Shown piece after piece: positions 55,301 through 63,745 of a stretch of 64,000 bases of DNA; position 1 is the first letter of the stretch, and the number at the start of each line of letters is the position of its first letter. Origin of the DNA: Mycobacterium sp. NS-7484 (GTDB taxonomy: Bacteria > Actinomycetota > Actinomycetes > Mycobacteriales > Mycobacteriaceae). The position numbers and the translations under genes are program-made. The DNA lies in assembly GCF_001953975.1 (NCBI RefSeq), contig NZ_MBEJ01000055.1:1-64000 (forward strand). Reading direction: 5' to 3'. The notes below the pieces were generated by a model. It searched no databases. It was not told the DNA's origin and saw only the letters and a program-made list of their open reading frames with translations.

Positions 55301-58300
55301 CAGCGAGGACGCTAACGCGTTGAAGGTCAGCCTGAATGCGATCGAGGACCAGATCCGCAGTGAGGTCGAGCACCTTGCCGCTGAGCGAGCTTGGGGCCAT
55401 GCCGTCGCCCCCGACCGGCTGACCGGGGCGGCCCGGGCGAACCTCACCCAATACGCCCAGTTGGTATCCCGCCTGGGCAAGGGCACCGGCAAGTACGCCG
55501 CCAAGCAACGGGTGGCGATTGCCGAAGCGATGGATCGGTGCCGGCCATCCGTACCCGTGTGGATCATGCCGCTGTACCGCATCGCCGAGCAGGTACACGT
55601 CGAGCCCAACCTTTACGACGTGGTGATCGTCGATGAGGCATCGCAGGCCGGGCTGGAGGCGTCGTTCCTGCAGTACCTGGCTCCCAAGATGGTGGTGATC
55701 GGTGACGACAAGCAGGTGTCGCCGTCAGCGGTGGGTGTGGATCAACAGCAACTGCGCGACCTGGCCAACATGTACCTCAGCGATGACCCGTACCGAGAGT
55801 CCTGGCTAGACCCCAAGCGCAGCTACTTCGACGAGGCCAATATGCGCTTCGGTGGCCGGATCACGCTGACTGAGCACCGTCGGTGTGTGCCCGAGATCAT
55901 CGGCTTCTCTAACCACATTGCGTATGAGCCGGAAGGCATTCGGTTGGTTCCGGTGCGCCAGTTCGGTGCCGAGCGGCTCGAACCCATCAAGGTGGTGTAC
56001 CTGCCCGACGGGTACGAGGCGCCCAACAAGACGAACCTGGTTGAGGCCGAGGCGATCGTGGATCAGATCCGAAAGTGCTTGGTGGAACCGGAGTACGACG
56101 GAGCCACCTTCGGCGTGATCTCGCTGCTGGGCAAGGAACAGGCCAAGCTCATCGAGGGCAAGCTAATGGATGCGGTGCCGCCGGAAGAGTGGGCCGCTCG
56201 CGAGCTGCGCTGCGGAGACGCGTCGGACTTCCAAGGCTCCGAGCGGGACGTGATGTTCCTGTCCATGGTCAAGGCGCCTGAGGAAGGCAAGCGGATGGGC
56301 GTGCTGACCCAACAGCAGTACGTCCAGCGGTTCAACGTCGCGGCCTCACGGGCCAAAGATCAGATGTGGGTTTATCATTCGATGCCGCGCGAAGCGCTGA
56401 CCAACTCCGAGTGCATGCGCTTTCAACTGCTCGACTACTGCTATGGCACCGCCGCCCGGTTGCGCAACGACGATGACAACGTGCTGAGCACGGCGGTGCC
56501 CGAGGATATTCGGGTTCCACCGTTCGACTCGCTGTTTGAGCAGCGGATCTTCAACCGACTCATCGACCGGGGATACACCGTCATGCCGCAGGTCGAGGCG
56601 ATGGGCTACCGCATCGACATGGTGGTTACCGGCGCCAAAGGTCGGCTGGCGATCGAATGCGACGGCGACTTCTGGCATGGCCCAGAACAATACGAAGTCG
56701 ATCTCGCACGGCAACGTGAACTCGAGCGGTGCGGTTGGGAGTTCCATCGCATCCGCGAGTCGGTGTTCTACGCGGATATGCCGGGAACTCTTCGGAGGCT
56801 GTGGGACACGCTGGACGAACTCGATATCCGGACTGCCGATTGGGTTGATCCTGACTTCGACGATGACGACGTAGATGACTCCGACGACGTAGTCGAGGTC
56901 CTTGAGGAGTACAGGGATATCAAATGGGACATGTCCACACGCGTTGATGACGAAAAAGTCGCGCCCTATGTCGTCCGCGGACTGTGGGTTCGGGAGGTGA
57001 GTGACGATCTGGACGAAATCGAAAAAATATGCAAACGAACTGAAGCCGACTGTTGGCTAGCGCCATCAGCAACAGCTGTTCGATGTCGAGCAAAAGGCGA
57101 TGTCAGGAAACCACTCGACTTGCCGAAAATTGGACTTCACCGATGGGCGTGGTGCGTCGCAAACGGCTTTTCTCGACACCCTGTGCCTACGCATCTGATC
57201 CAAGTCCGTCGCCGCTGTGACAGCAAGAAGTGCTGCAATCCAGCACACCTCTATGCCAGTTCGCCAGGAAAGCAAGAACTCTCGCCAAGCGAGGCGGCGG
57301 CGGTTGTCAGGTCATGGATTTCGACATCTGCCACAACGGCAGAAGCGCATTCGCGGCCAGCGTCCCGATTGGTACTTGAAGACGACATCGAGTTTATTTC
57401 CACGCTGTGCCAGCGCGACAGTGACGGGTGTTGGATCGCACCGACCTCTGCAGCTGTCGCCTGCAGGCCGCAATCCGACGAGGGCGCCCAACGGCTGTTA
57501 CCAGCGATGGCACCGCATCGCTGGACGTTCATGGTGGACCATGGATACTCACAGAAGCCCTTGCCGGGAAGGCTCTTTCAAGTGCGACGGCGATGCGGCA
57601 AGTCCGCATGTTGTAGACCTGACCACTTGTACTTGACAGCGCCTGACGGTCGTGAGATTGCGCCGAGTGAAGTGCAAGCGTGGCTGCAAGCCGGCGAGAA
57701 ATCACAACGTGCAGCTGAAGAGCGCGCGAGCAAACCGTCGAATCACAACGGATCGACGCATGCAGCCGGGGACCATCCACGTGAAGTGGACATTAGTTCG
57801 AATCGCCAGAACCCAGATGTTTTCGATGCAGAGCAAGGTTCGATTGAGGCATACTGCAAACCTGATCACGCAGGTTGCTGGATCGCGCCAGCCGGGCACC
57901 GTCTGGTTGCGTGCAGGCCGAAGGGCGACTATCGAACCGAACGCTACTTGCCGCGGATGCCGCTCAATCACTGGGCGTGGCTGGTGGCTAACGGCAGGAG
58001 CGGTGGTCGGATTCCGGTGGAATTATTTGAGGTGAGGCAGCGGTGCTGGAAAACGCGGTGCTGTAAACCATCCCACCAATATCTGACAACCATCGATGGT
58101 GTTGAACTCACACCTGAAGAATTCGACAAGCTCGTGACCGCCACCGACGACAATGCGCGCGAAGAGGCAGTCGCAGATTGGGATGTAGCTGACGCGATAG
58201 GTGAAGCGCTCGCTCAGCTCGACCCGCGTGCGGTGGAGATCCTGCGCGAGCGATTCTTCGCCGATGATCGAGTGACTCTGGAGAAGCTCGGCGAACGGTA

Positions 58301-59714
58301 CAACCTCACCCGCGAGCGGGTTCGTCAGGTTGAGGTGCAAGCACGCGGTGCGTTGATGGCCACGATCATCGAAGACGGGCAACTGGCAACGCTCGTCGCG
58401 CACGTGCGTGAGCTCATCGGATCGGTGCGGACGATCGAGGATCTTCTTGCCGTGATCCCTACGCTGGGCATCGAGATTGAGCGAGTGGGACAGCCTGCCT
58501 GGCGGGTGTTGGACCGGCTCGACGATGCGTACGAGATCAAGGATGGTTGGTGCGTTGCACCCACGATGGCTGCGGCGCTGGAGCTCACTCGAACTCAGTT
58601 GGCGGAGAGGGCGAACCAACACGGTGTTGTTCGGCTCGGGGATCTTGACCTAGTTCAATCAAGCCAGCCTGAGCAGCGTACTCAGCTCACTGCATCTTGG
58701 CTGACGCACTGCGGGTATGTCGTCCAAGACAACGTTGTCCTGACTCGCACGTCCTCGGTAGGCGACTACGCCGCGGCGCTCCTCTATCTAGAGGGTTCGC
58801 CGTTGAGCGCTCAGGAGATAGTCGGACGATTCGTTTTCGACCGCAGCCACACATCGCTTCGCAACGCCCTGGGTGCCGACGATCGATTCGAGCGTGTTGA
58901 CCGTGATCGGTGGGCACTAAAGGACTGGGGACTGGAGGCGTACAACGGTATCCGGTCGATGATCCGCGAACTGGTTGAGCGTGGAAGTGGCCGTGCAAAG
59001 TTGGATGATGTTGTCGAGTACATCACCGCCCGATACAGCGTGAGTGGAAGCAGCGTGATTGCGTATGCGTCCGCCGCACCATTCACCACCAAGGCTGGCA
59101 TCGTGCGGTTAGGTGAGGGGCGTACGGTACGCAGAACGCCCCAGCAGACTCGGCGACTGTTCCGACGTCCGGACGGGTGGGCGTTCCGCGTGCGCATCGG
59201 GACCGATCATCTTCGTGGTAGCGGTTTCGTGGCTCCGATGTCGGTCACGACGATTCTGGATCTAGCCCAGGGCGAGACGGTGCAACTTGATTCACGACTA
59301 GGGGCACAAGCTGTCGCCTGGACGGGACTTCAGCCACAATTCGGGACGATTCGACGGTTTTTGTTGGACGAGGCCGTGGCCGCTGGTACGGAGGCGTTCC
59401 TCGTGATTCGTGACGACCGTACGTTTAGCTTCGAGCAGGTACGTGAGTTGGTGAATGCCCCCCTCTCCGATGCCCTGGCACTCATCGGTGCGCAGCCAAC
59501 GTCGGATCCGGAGCAGGCGCGCATTGCGTTCGCCACAGCGATCGGCCTACCCGAAACAGCTCCTGTCTCAAGCATCATCGGTGACTACCGCTCCCGGGGC
59601 GATGACGATATTGCCGACTTGCTGCTTGCTGTGAAGGAACGGCTGGAGACCAGCCATGTGCCGACCGACCGCCAGCCCAGCACCGATGTGGACGAGGTTC
59701 TGGACCTACTGTGA
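52374..59714 (+). CDS. 2446-residue SF1 helicase-nuclease-HNH-like repeat-sigma4-like fusion
   Basis: Domains in order: an N-terminal region (1-380); SF1 helicase of the AAA_11/AAA_12 type with Walker A GPPGTGKT 398-405, a long helical insertion, DEAS 1087-1090, GDDKQ 1110-1114, EHRR 1167-1170, DFQGSERD from 1285; a PD-(D/E)xK-type REase_MTES_1575 nuclease (about 1380-1490) with Asp1415 and ECD 1428-1430; three Cys-rich HNH-like repeats (centred on 1560-1625, 1686-1747 and 1835-1897); a sigma-70 region-4-like HTH (1945-2000, RERVRQVE at 1980); and winged-helix-like C-terminal segments (2000-2446). Likely unwinds and cleaves foreign or modified DNA. It is tail-to-tail with dndA. ATG 52374. Confidence 0.8.
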   Translation: MAAEQETENERLVSRAVKLFTFLGRAQQLLVKPVRTVDKFENAMWFADLPDHDAIHSAHRVAELTPDTPILTVDRVAKLDPPPLPHELIVWVDGAIDDTEKEPTLREAIFREEPVPAEERQDGAPKVVNRRIDIAEHPGVSEAFDAWLTDWRLWADRERRDAAVREVYKDLFAVHLKAADHSEEFELVLGVGCLAWRPDNHDQVQRHVATAPIAISFDENSGRLTVTQVSAPDAVSIEVDMLDAALISSPAKLDEIKVLAAEYDGHLLDQPAIGEICRRLIHRLDADAQYDEDAVQAPSGPSPRGAFAPAIILRRRTNRGMVQIYEQIVTQIQQAGEVPKGILPLVDPNRQPEPELSTDVQGAVVTVDDEDFLPLPVNDKQRQIIERVDSRAQTVVQGPPGTGKTHTAAALVSHLLAQGKRVLITAHTDRALKEVRGKLPREIQSLAVAVIGQSRSDMADLRTAVDNISRRADDFDPADSQRSIARHLSRIDDLRRQRAALRDRLLKVRRQEVEPRTDGPAQGTLAAIAYGHLQHEADYEWIRAFEVDPAGAGTTVSTEEIQRWRAVLRDQDVTANEPEATSTLPDAASLTTPEDFANLVAAEQQAAVRKDQFGELLSHESFGFVRSLTTALRDELRARVSNLAEQAGNLERRQEAWMNDALHDVRSGRHQTWVARSTQVKSLAETAAALTRRIGPTTSVVVADGDFGVHQQVAKSLLAHVESGSGIKTRPDGSPKIGAFTSKTVKLAEPFFAAVKINDLPATTKEQLATFIDWVDASRTVAALDQAWPVNVLIPQEDTLDEKIQWHVTEVAQLDKVLALGDQLEVERQWFQANNLPVPDWNKLEDIRRYADLVEAATAADDAGVAATPVERLYQYLRSQAQLPTPPPITMELVAAVRDRDVDGYAAAHARLHHLYDVARAVADRDRIRHELDRSASMLASAIAADPAAAEWDSRLGAYEQAWQWEMTGRWILAQDSEDANALKVSLNAIEDQIRSEVEHLAAERAWGHAVAPDRLTGAARANLTQYAQLVSRLGKGTGKYAAKQRVAIAEAMDRCRPSVPVWIMPLYRIAEQVHVEPNLYDVVIVDEASQAGLEASFLQYLAPKMVVIGDDKQVSPSAVGVDQQQLRDLANMYLSDDPYRESWLDPKRSYFDEANMRFGGRITLTEHRRCVPEIIGFSNHIAYEPEGIRLVPVRQFGAERLEPIKVVYLPDGYEAPNKTNLVEAEAIVDQIRKCLVEPEYDGATFGVISLLGKEQAKLIEGKLMDAVPPEEWAARELRCGDASDFQGSERDVMFLSMVKAPEEGKRMGVLTQQQYVQRFNVAASRAKDQMWVYHSMPREALTNSECMRFQLLDYCYGTAARLRNDDDNVLSTAVPEDIRVPPFDSLFEQRIFNRLIDRGYTVMPQVEAMGYRIDMVVTGAKGRLAIECDGDFWHGPEQYEVDLARQRELERCGWEFHRIRESVFYADMPGTLRRLWDTLDELDIRTADWVDPDFDDDDVDDSDDVVEVLEEYRDIKWDMSTRVDDEKVAPYVVRGLWVREVSDDLDEIEKICKRTEADCWLAPSATAVRCRAKGDVRKPLDLPKIGLHRWAWCVANGFSRHPVPTHLIQVRRRCDSKKCCNPAHLYASSPGKQELSPSEAAAVVRSWISTSATTAEAHSRPASRLVLEDDIEFISTLCQRDSDGCWIAPTSAAVACRPQSDEGAQRLLPAMAPHRWTFMVDHGYSQKPLPGRLFQVRRRCGKSACCRPDHLYLTAPDGREIAPSEVQAWLQAGEKSQRAAEERASKPSNHNGSTHAAGDHPREVDISSNRQNPDVFDAEQGSIEAYCKPDHAGCWIAPAGHRLVACRPKGDYRTERYLPRMPLNHWAWLVANGRSGGRIPVELFEVRQRCWKTRCCKPSHQYLTTIDGVELTPEEFDKLVTATDDNAREEAVADWDVADAIGEALAQLDPRAVEILRERFFADDRVTLEKLGERYNLTRERVRQVEVQARGALMATIIEDGQLATLVAHVRELIGSVRTIEDLLAVIPTLGIEIERVGQPAWRVLDRLDDAYEIKDGWCVAPTMAAALELTRTQLAERANQHGVVRLGDLDLVQSSQPEQRTQLTASWLTHCGYVVQDNVVLTRTSSVGDYAAALLYLEGSPLSAQEIVGRFVFDRSHTSLRNALGADDRFERVDRDRWALKDWGLEAYNGIRSMIRELVERGSGRAKLDDVVEYITARYSVSGSSVIAYASAAPFTTKAGIVRLGEGRTVRRTPQQTRRLFRRPDGWAFRVRIGTDHLRGSGFVAPMSVTTILDLAQGETVQLDSRLGAQAVAWTGLQPQFGTIRRFLLDEAVAAGTEAFLVIRDDRTFSFEQVRELVNAPLSDALALIGAQPTSDPEQARIAFATAIGLPETAPVSSIIGDYRSRGDDDIADLLLAVKERLETSHVPTDRQPSTDVDEVLDLL

Positions 59715-59791
59715 CCGATTCAGCGCATGGGTTCCGGTCGCTGCCGCTGGGCGAGGAAGGCGGCGCGCCGTTGAATTTCGCCAGCCACTAA
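59711..59791 (+). other. 26-codon ORF starting as GTGA overlap with the helicase stop
   Basis: GTG 59711 overlaps the helicase stop (GTGA) and encodes VTDSAHGFRSLPLGEEGGAPLNFASH before TAA at 59789-59791, two bases into the dndA stop region. Such coupled starts usually begin a real cistron, so this may be the 5' stump of a gene cut off when the dnd segment was joined here. Confidence 0.4.
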
Positions 59792-60978
59792 GAGCGGAGC
59801 GACGCCAGTGTTCTCGCGATGGCGGCGTACGGCACGCCCGTCGTCTCGGCGCCCCAGGACAGCCTGAGCGCACCGGCGATTCGTTCAGCTGGGAGCTGTG
59901 CTGCGGCGAGTACATGACTCGGTTCGTAGCTCTGAGACGTGCAAGCGGAGCCATTCGAGATGGCGACAATGTCCTTGAGAGCAACGATTGCAGCCTCAGA
60001 ATCGATCCCTGGTACCGAGAAGTTGAGTGCGCTCGCGATGGTGCGTGAAGGATCTCCGTTGAGGACGATGCCGAGGGGCTCGAGGGCCTCTAACAGTTGT
60101 CGTTTGGTTTCTAGGCATGCGTGTGTTCGGTCGGAGGATTCCTCTGCCGCGACTTTCGCGGCCACGCCGAGTCCAGCGATGAGTGCGACGGGAAGAGTTC
60201 CAGGGCGAAGTCCGCGTTCTTGACCACCCCCGTGCATGAGTGGTTCAAGCGGCGGGCGTTTGAACCCCCGCCTACGAGTGATGAGTGCCCCTATGCCCTT
60301 AGGCGCACCAATCTTGTGTCCGGACAGTGACATTAGGTCAACGCGACGCTCGCGAAGTAGGTCAATCAGCTTGCCGAAGGCTTGTGCTGCGTCGACGTGA
60401 AAGTACGCTTCGTGATTTGCGAGTGCTGACGCGATCTCGTCGATCGGCTGGATTACGCCAGTTTCGTTGTTCACGGCCATCACGCTTACGAGCAGGGTGT
60501 CTTCGCGAACCGTCGCAGCAACTTGATCCGCCGAGACCCAGCCGCCCTCGTTTGGGGAGAGGAGCTCAACGTCAAATCCCTGCTTGCGCAGAACCTCTAG
60601 TGGCTCGAGCACTGCCTTGTGTTCGATCTGTGTCGAGACGATGTGGCGCTTGCCTGCGGTGATCCCATGCGCAGCAAGGCCGAGGATGGCGATGTTGTTG
60701 CTCTCGGTCGCGCCGCTGGTAAAGGTCACTTCATCGGGCTTTGCGGAGACAACTGCGGCGACTTCATTGCGAGCCCGGTTGACTCGTTCTTTGGCGATCT
60801 GTCCGTAGCTATGGGTCCGGCTACCTGCGTTCCCAAACTCACACGACAGGTAGGCCATCACCTCCTGCGCCGCCCTGTCGTCGACGGGAGTTGTGGCGTT
60901 GAAATCGAGGTAGACCGGTCGTGTCTGAGCCGTGCCAGCTGGCTCGGCGTGCTTGTCGGTGGCGATCGTTACCGTCAT
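59788..60978 (-). CDS. dndA: Cysteine desulfurase DndA/IscS-type
   Basis: 396 residues, PLP-dependent. The Schiff-base Lys222 sits in LSGHKIG, and the catalytic Cys346 in SNGSACTSQS; the PLP-binding HVDAAQA is present. It supplies sulfur for DNA phosphorothioation by DndCDE. It is transcribed divergently from dndBCD with 92 bases between, as in Streptomyces dnd clusters. ATG 60978 (longer frame to 61056 adds no homology). A housekeeping-type IscS cannot be excluded, but the neighbours decide. Confidence 0.88.
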   Translation of the reverse strand: MTVTIATDKHAEPAGTAQTRPVYLDFNATTPVDDRAAQEVMAYLSCEFGNAGSRTHSYGQIAKERVNRARNEVAAVVSAKPDEVTFTSGATESNNIAILGLAAHGITAGKRHIVSTQIEHKAVLEPLEVLRKQGFDVELLSPNEGGWVSADQVAATVREDTLLVSVMAVNNETGVIQPIDEIASALANHEAYFHVDAAQAFGKLIDLLRERRVDLMSLSGHKIGAPKGIGALITRRRGFKRPPLEPLMHGGGQERGLRPGTLPVALIAGLGVAAKVAAEESSDRTHACLETKRQLLEALEPLGIVLNGDPSRTIASALNFSVPGIDSEAAIVALKDIVAISNGSACTSQSYEPSHVLAAAQLPAERIAGALRLSWGAETTGVPYAAIARTLASLRS

Positions 60979-61033
60979 GGCAGCAGCGTAGCTCTCGGTA
61001 CGGACAATTGTTCGGAACTGATTCTGCGTGTTG

Positions 61034-61071
61034 TTTGGAAGTTTCGATCCGTACATGGTAGGACGAACACA
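61034..61071 (+). promoter_or_regulatory. dndB promoter, probably leaderless
   Basis: TTGGAA (61035-61040) and TAGGAC (61059-61064) are separated by 18 bases and the ATG follows 6 bases later, so the transcript may start at or next to the start codon. No ribosome-binding site precedes ATG 61071. The palindromic ACAATTGT core at 61000-61010 is a candidate operator. Confidence 0.5.
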
Positions 61072-62219
61072 TGGCTCAGCCTGAGGTAGCCGCTCCGCAA
61101 CAGTCGCTCGACAGTGGTGCGCTCGATGAGTTCAAGTACGTGTTTCCCGCGATACGCGGTGTCCAAGCCGGTCGCGAATATTACGTCACGATGTGTCCCC
61201 TGCGGTTGATCCCGCGCCTCTTCCTGTTCAACGAGGAAGAACTGCCCCCAGAGATGCGTGCACAACGCCAACTCAACAAGGCGCGAGTGCCGGAGATCGC
61301 GCGGTACATCATCGAGAACCCCACCAGCTACATCTTCTCCGCGTTGACCGCATCGGTGAACGCGGACGTACGTTTCGAATCCATCGCTGGAAGTAATGGG
61401 CCGGCGGAACGCGTGGGGACTCTCACTATTCCGTGGTCCGCAACCTTCGTAATCAACGACGGTCAGCATCGTCGAGCAGCTATCCAACAAGCGCTCGCAG
61501 AGAACCCCGCGCTTGGTGACGAGACCATCGCCATCGTGATGTATATCGATATCGGGCTGGACCGATGCCAGCAGATGTTCGCGGATCTCAATCGGTACGC
61601 GATTCGACCGGCCAAGTCTATTGGCGTTCTTTACGATCACCGCGATCCGCTGGCCGCGATCTCTCGACTTGTCGTGTCACAGAACCCATTGCTCAGTGAT
61701 CTGACAGAGATGGAGACAAGCAACTTGGCGCCACGATCGCGCAAGTTGTTCACACTCTCCGCATTACACACAGCTACTGCAGCACTGCTTAATGAGATCG
61801 ACATCGACTCATTGACTGAGCGGGTTGACCTTGCCGCTCAGTATTGGCGTGTGATCGCCGATCAGTTCCCGGCATGGCAACAGGTTTACCGCGGCGAGAT
61901 CTCCGCCGGCGAAGTCCGTCAAGACTTCATCCACACCCACAGCATTGCTCTGCACGCACTAGGCCGGGTAGGCAACTCGCTTCTCCGCACGAGCAGGCAA
62001 CCATCCGCATGGGAGAAGCGATTAAAGAAGCTGCGCAGTATTGACTGGCATCGCAACAACTCGAGCACTTGGGAAGGCCGAGCCACAAACGCCGGCAAGG
62101 TAAGTAAGAGCCGTACGAACGTGGAACTGACGACCGCCTACATCAGGACCAAGCTGGGACTGCCATTGCCGCCCGATGAGCAACGCGCCGAGGATAGCTT
62201 CACCCAAGGGGGAAAGTGA
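61071..62219 (+). CDS. dndB: DNA phosphorothioation protein DndB
   Basis: 382 residues with the DGQHR signature (D130-G-Q-H-R134). In studied systems DndB is a regulator of the dnd operon that limits modification. It is upstream of dndC with an overlap (ATG 62219 inside the TGA) and is likely transcribed from the leaderless promoter at 61059. Confidence 0.9.
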   Translation: MAQPEVAAPQQSLDSGALDEFKYVFPAIRGVQAGREYYVTMCPLRLIPRLFLFNEEELPPEMRAQRQLNKARVPEIARYIIENPTSYIFSALTASVNADVRFESIAGSNGPAERVGTLTIPWSATFVINDGQHRRAAIQQALAENPALGDETIAIVMYIDIGLDRCQQMFADLNRYAIRPAKSIGVLYDHRDPLAAISRLVVSQNPLLSDLTEMETSNLAPRSRKLFTLSALHTATAALLNEIDIDSLTERVDLAAQYWRVIADQFPAWQQVYRGEISAGEVRQDFIHTHSIALHALGRVGNSLLRTSRQPSAWEKRLKKLRSIDWHRNNSSTWEGRATNAGKVSKSRTNVELTTAYIRTKLGLPLPPDEQRAEDSFTQGGK

Positions 62220-63745
62220 TGACCAAGTTGCCAATTCGCCCAAGGTCCGCCTTCGACGACCTTGGCTTCGCGGGAACCGTCGATGCACTGGTGTCTCAAA
62301 CACAGCAGCTCTACCTCGCGGATGGGGTGCCGTGGGTCGTCGGATACTCGGGCGGTAAGGATTCAACCGCTGTGCTGCAGATCGTCTGGCTTGCACTCGC
62401 GGGTCTGGACCCTGCACAGCGGACGAAACCCGTGCATGTCATCAGCACAGACACCCTTGTAGAGAATCCGGTCGTCGCCGCCTGGGTTACTCACTCTCTC
62501 GAGGTCATGGGAGAGCAAGCCCGGGCTCAAGGTCTGCCAATCACGCCGAACAGGCTGACACCTGCAGTCACCGATACGTTCTGGGTGAACCTGATCGGTA
62601 AGGGCTATCCGGCCCCGAGGCCAAAGTTCCGTTGGTGCACTGAGCGTCTGAAGATCAAGCCGTCGAACACATTTATCCGCGAGATGGTTCGTGCGCACGG
62701 TGAGGCGATTCTCGTGCTTGGCACGCGCAAGGCCGAAAGCTCGGTTCGGTCAGCCCGGATGACCGCGCTCGAATCCCTCCGGGTTCGAGAACTGCTGAGC
62801 CCGAATGAATCTCTGCCAAACGCGCTCGTCTATTCACCGGTCGAGAACTGGTCGAACGATGACGTTTGGACATTTTTGATGCAGTCATCGAACCCGTGGG
62901 GGTACTCGAATAAGGAACTGCTGACGATGTATCAAGGCGCCTCACCGGACGGTGAGTGCCCGCTAGTCGTCGACGCAAGCACACCGAGTTGCGGCGACAG
63001 CCGATTCGGTTGCTGGACATGCACTCTCGTCGAGCAAGATAAGTCGATGGCGGCAATGATTCAGAACGACGAGGAGAAGGAATGGATGCTTCCACTCCTC
63101 GAGCTCCGCAATGCCCTCGATGTAGCCGACGACCGTCATCTGCGGGATTTTCGCCGGATGAACGGCTCAGTTCAGCTCTTTCACGACAAGCCGATCCCTG
63201 GTCCTTATACGCAGGCAGCGCGTGAGGATTGGCTCCAACGTCTGCTGGAAGCTCAGTCATGGATTCGTGAGAATGGTCCGGACTATGTGCGTGGGTTGGA
63301 ATTGATAACACTCGCAGAGCTCGAAGAAATCAGGCGCATCTGGGTTGTCGACAAGCACGAGTTTGAGGATCGCCTTCCGCGGATCTACGCATCGGCGATT
63401 GGGGAGAACTATCCCGGGAAACCACTCGACGAGCATCTCCCGCTTGGTGCGGACATGATCGGCGCGCTTCAAGAAGTAGCAGGGGATCGACTCCATTTCG
63501 AACTAGTGCGTGAGTTGTTGGACATTGAGCAACGGCATCGGGCGCAGGTCCGTCGCGCCGGACTGTTCGACTCACTGGAAAAGGCCCTTCGCCGCGGCTT
63601 TTACGACGACGAAGCTGACGCAGCTGCGCGAGCTCGTAAACGCAAAGCAGCTATGGAACGGGTTCCGGACGCCAACAACTCACTGCCCGATCCACTGGAC
63701 GTTGCAGATGGCTACGTGCGGATCGCATCGGATACCGACGCATGA
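62219..63745 (+). CDS. dndC: DNA phosphorothioation protein DndC
   Basis: 508 residues from ATG 62219 (GTG 62216 is one codon longer), behind AAGGGGGAAAG. PAPS-reductase-like PP-loop SGGKDS (44-49) binds ATP; four Cys (C140 in RWCTER, C258, C265 and C268 in CGDSRFGCWTC) coordinate the 4Fe-4S cluster. It activates the DNA backbone phosphate for sulfur insertion. The stop overlaps dndD as ATGA. Confidence 0.92.
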   Translation: MTKLPIRPRSAFDDLGFAGTVDALVSQTQQLYLADGVPWVVGYSGGKDSTAVLQIVWLALAGLDPAQRTKPVHVISTDTLVENPVVAAWVTHSLEVMGEQARAQGLPITPNRLTPAVTDTFWVNLIGKGYPAPRPKFRWCTERLKIKPSNTFIREMVRAHGEAILVLGTRKAESSVRSARMTALESLRVRELLSPNESLPNALVYSPVENWSNDDVWTFLMQSSNPWGYSNKELLTMYQGASPDGECPLVVDASTPSCGDSRFGCWTCTLVEQDKSMAAMIQNDEEKEWMLPLLELRNALDVADDRHLRDFRRMNGSVQLFHDKPIPGPYTQAAREDWLQRLLEAQSWIRENGPDYVRGLELITLAELEEIRRIWVVDKHEFEDRLPRIYASAIGENYPGKPLDEHLPLGADMIGALQEVAGDRLHFELVRELLDIEQRHRAQVRRAGLFDSLEKALRRGFYDDEADAAARARKRKAAMERVPDANNSLPDPLDVADGYVRIASDTDA

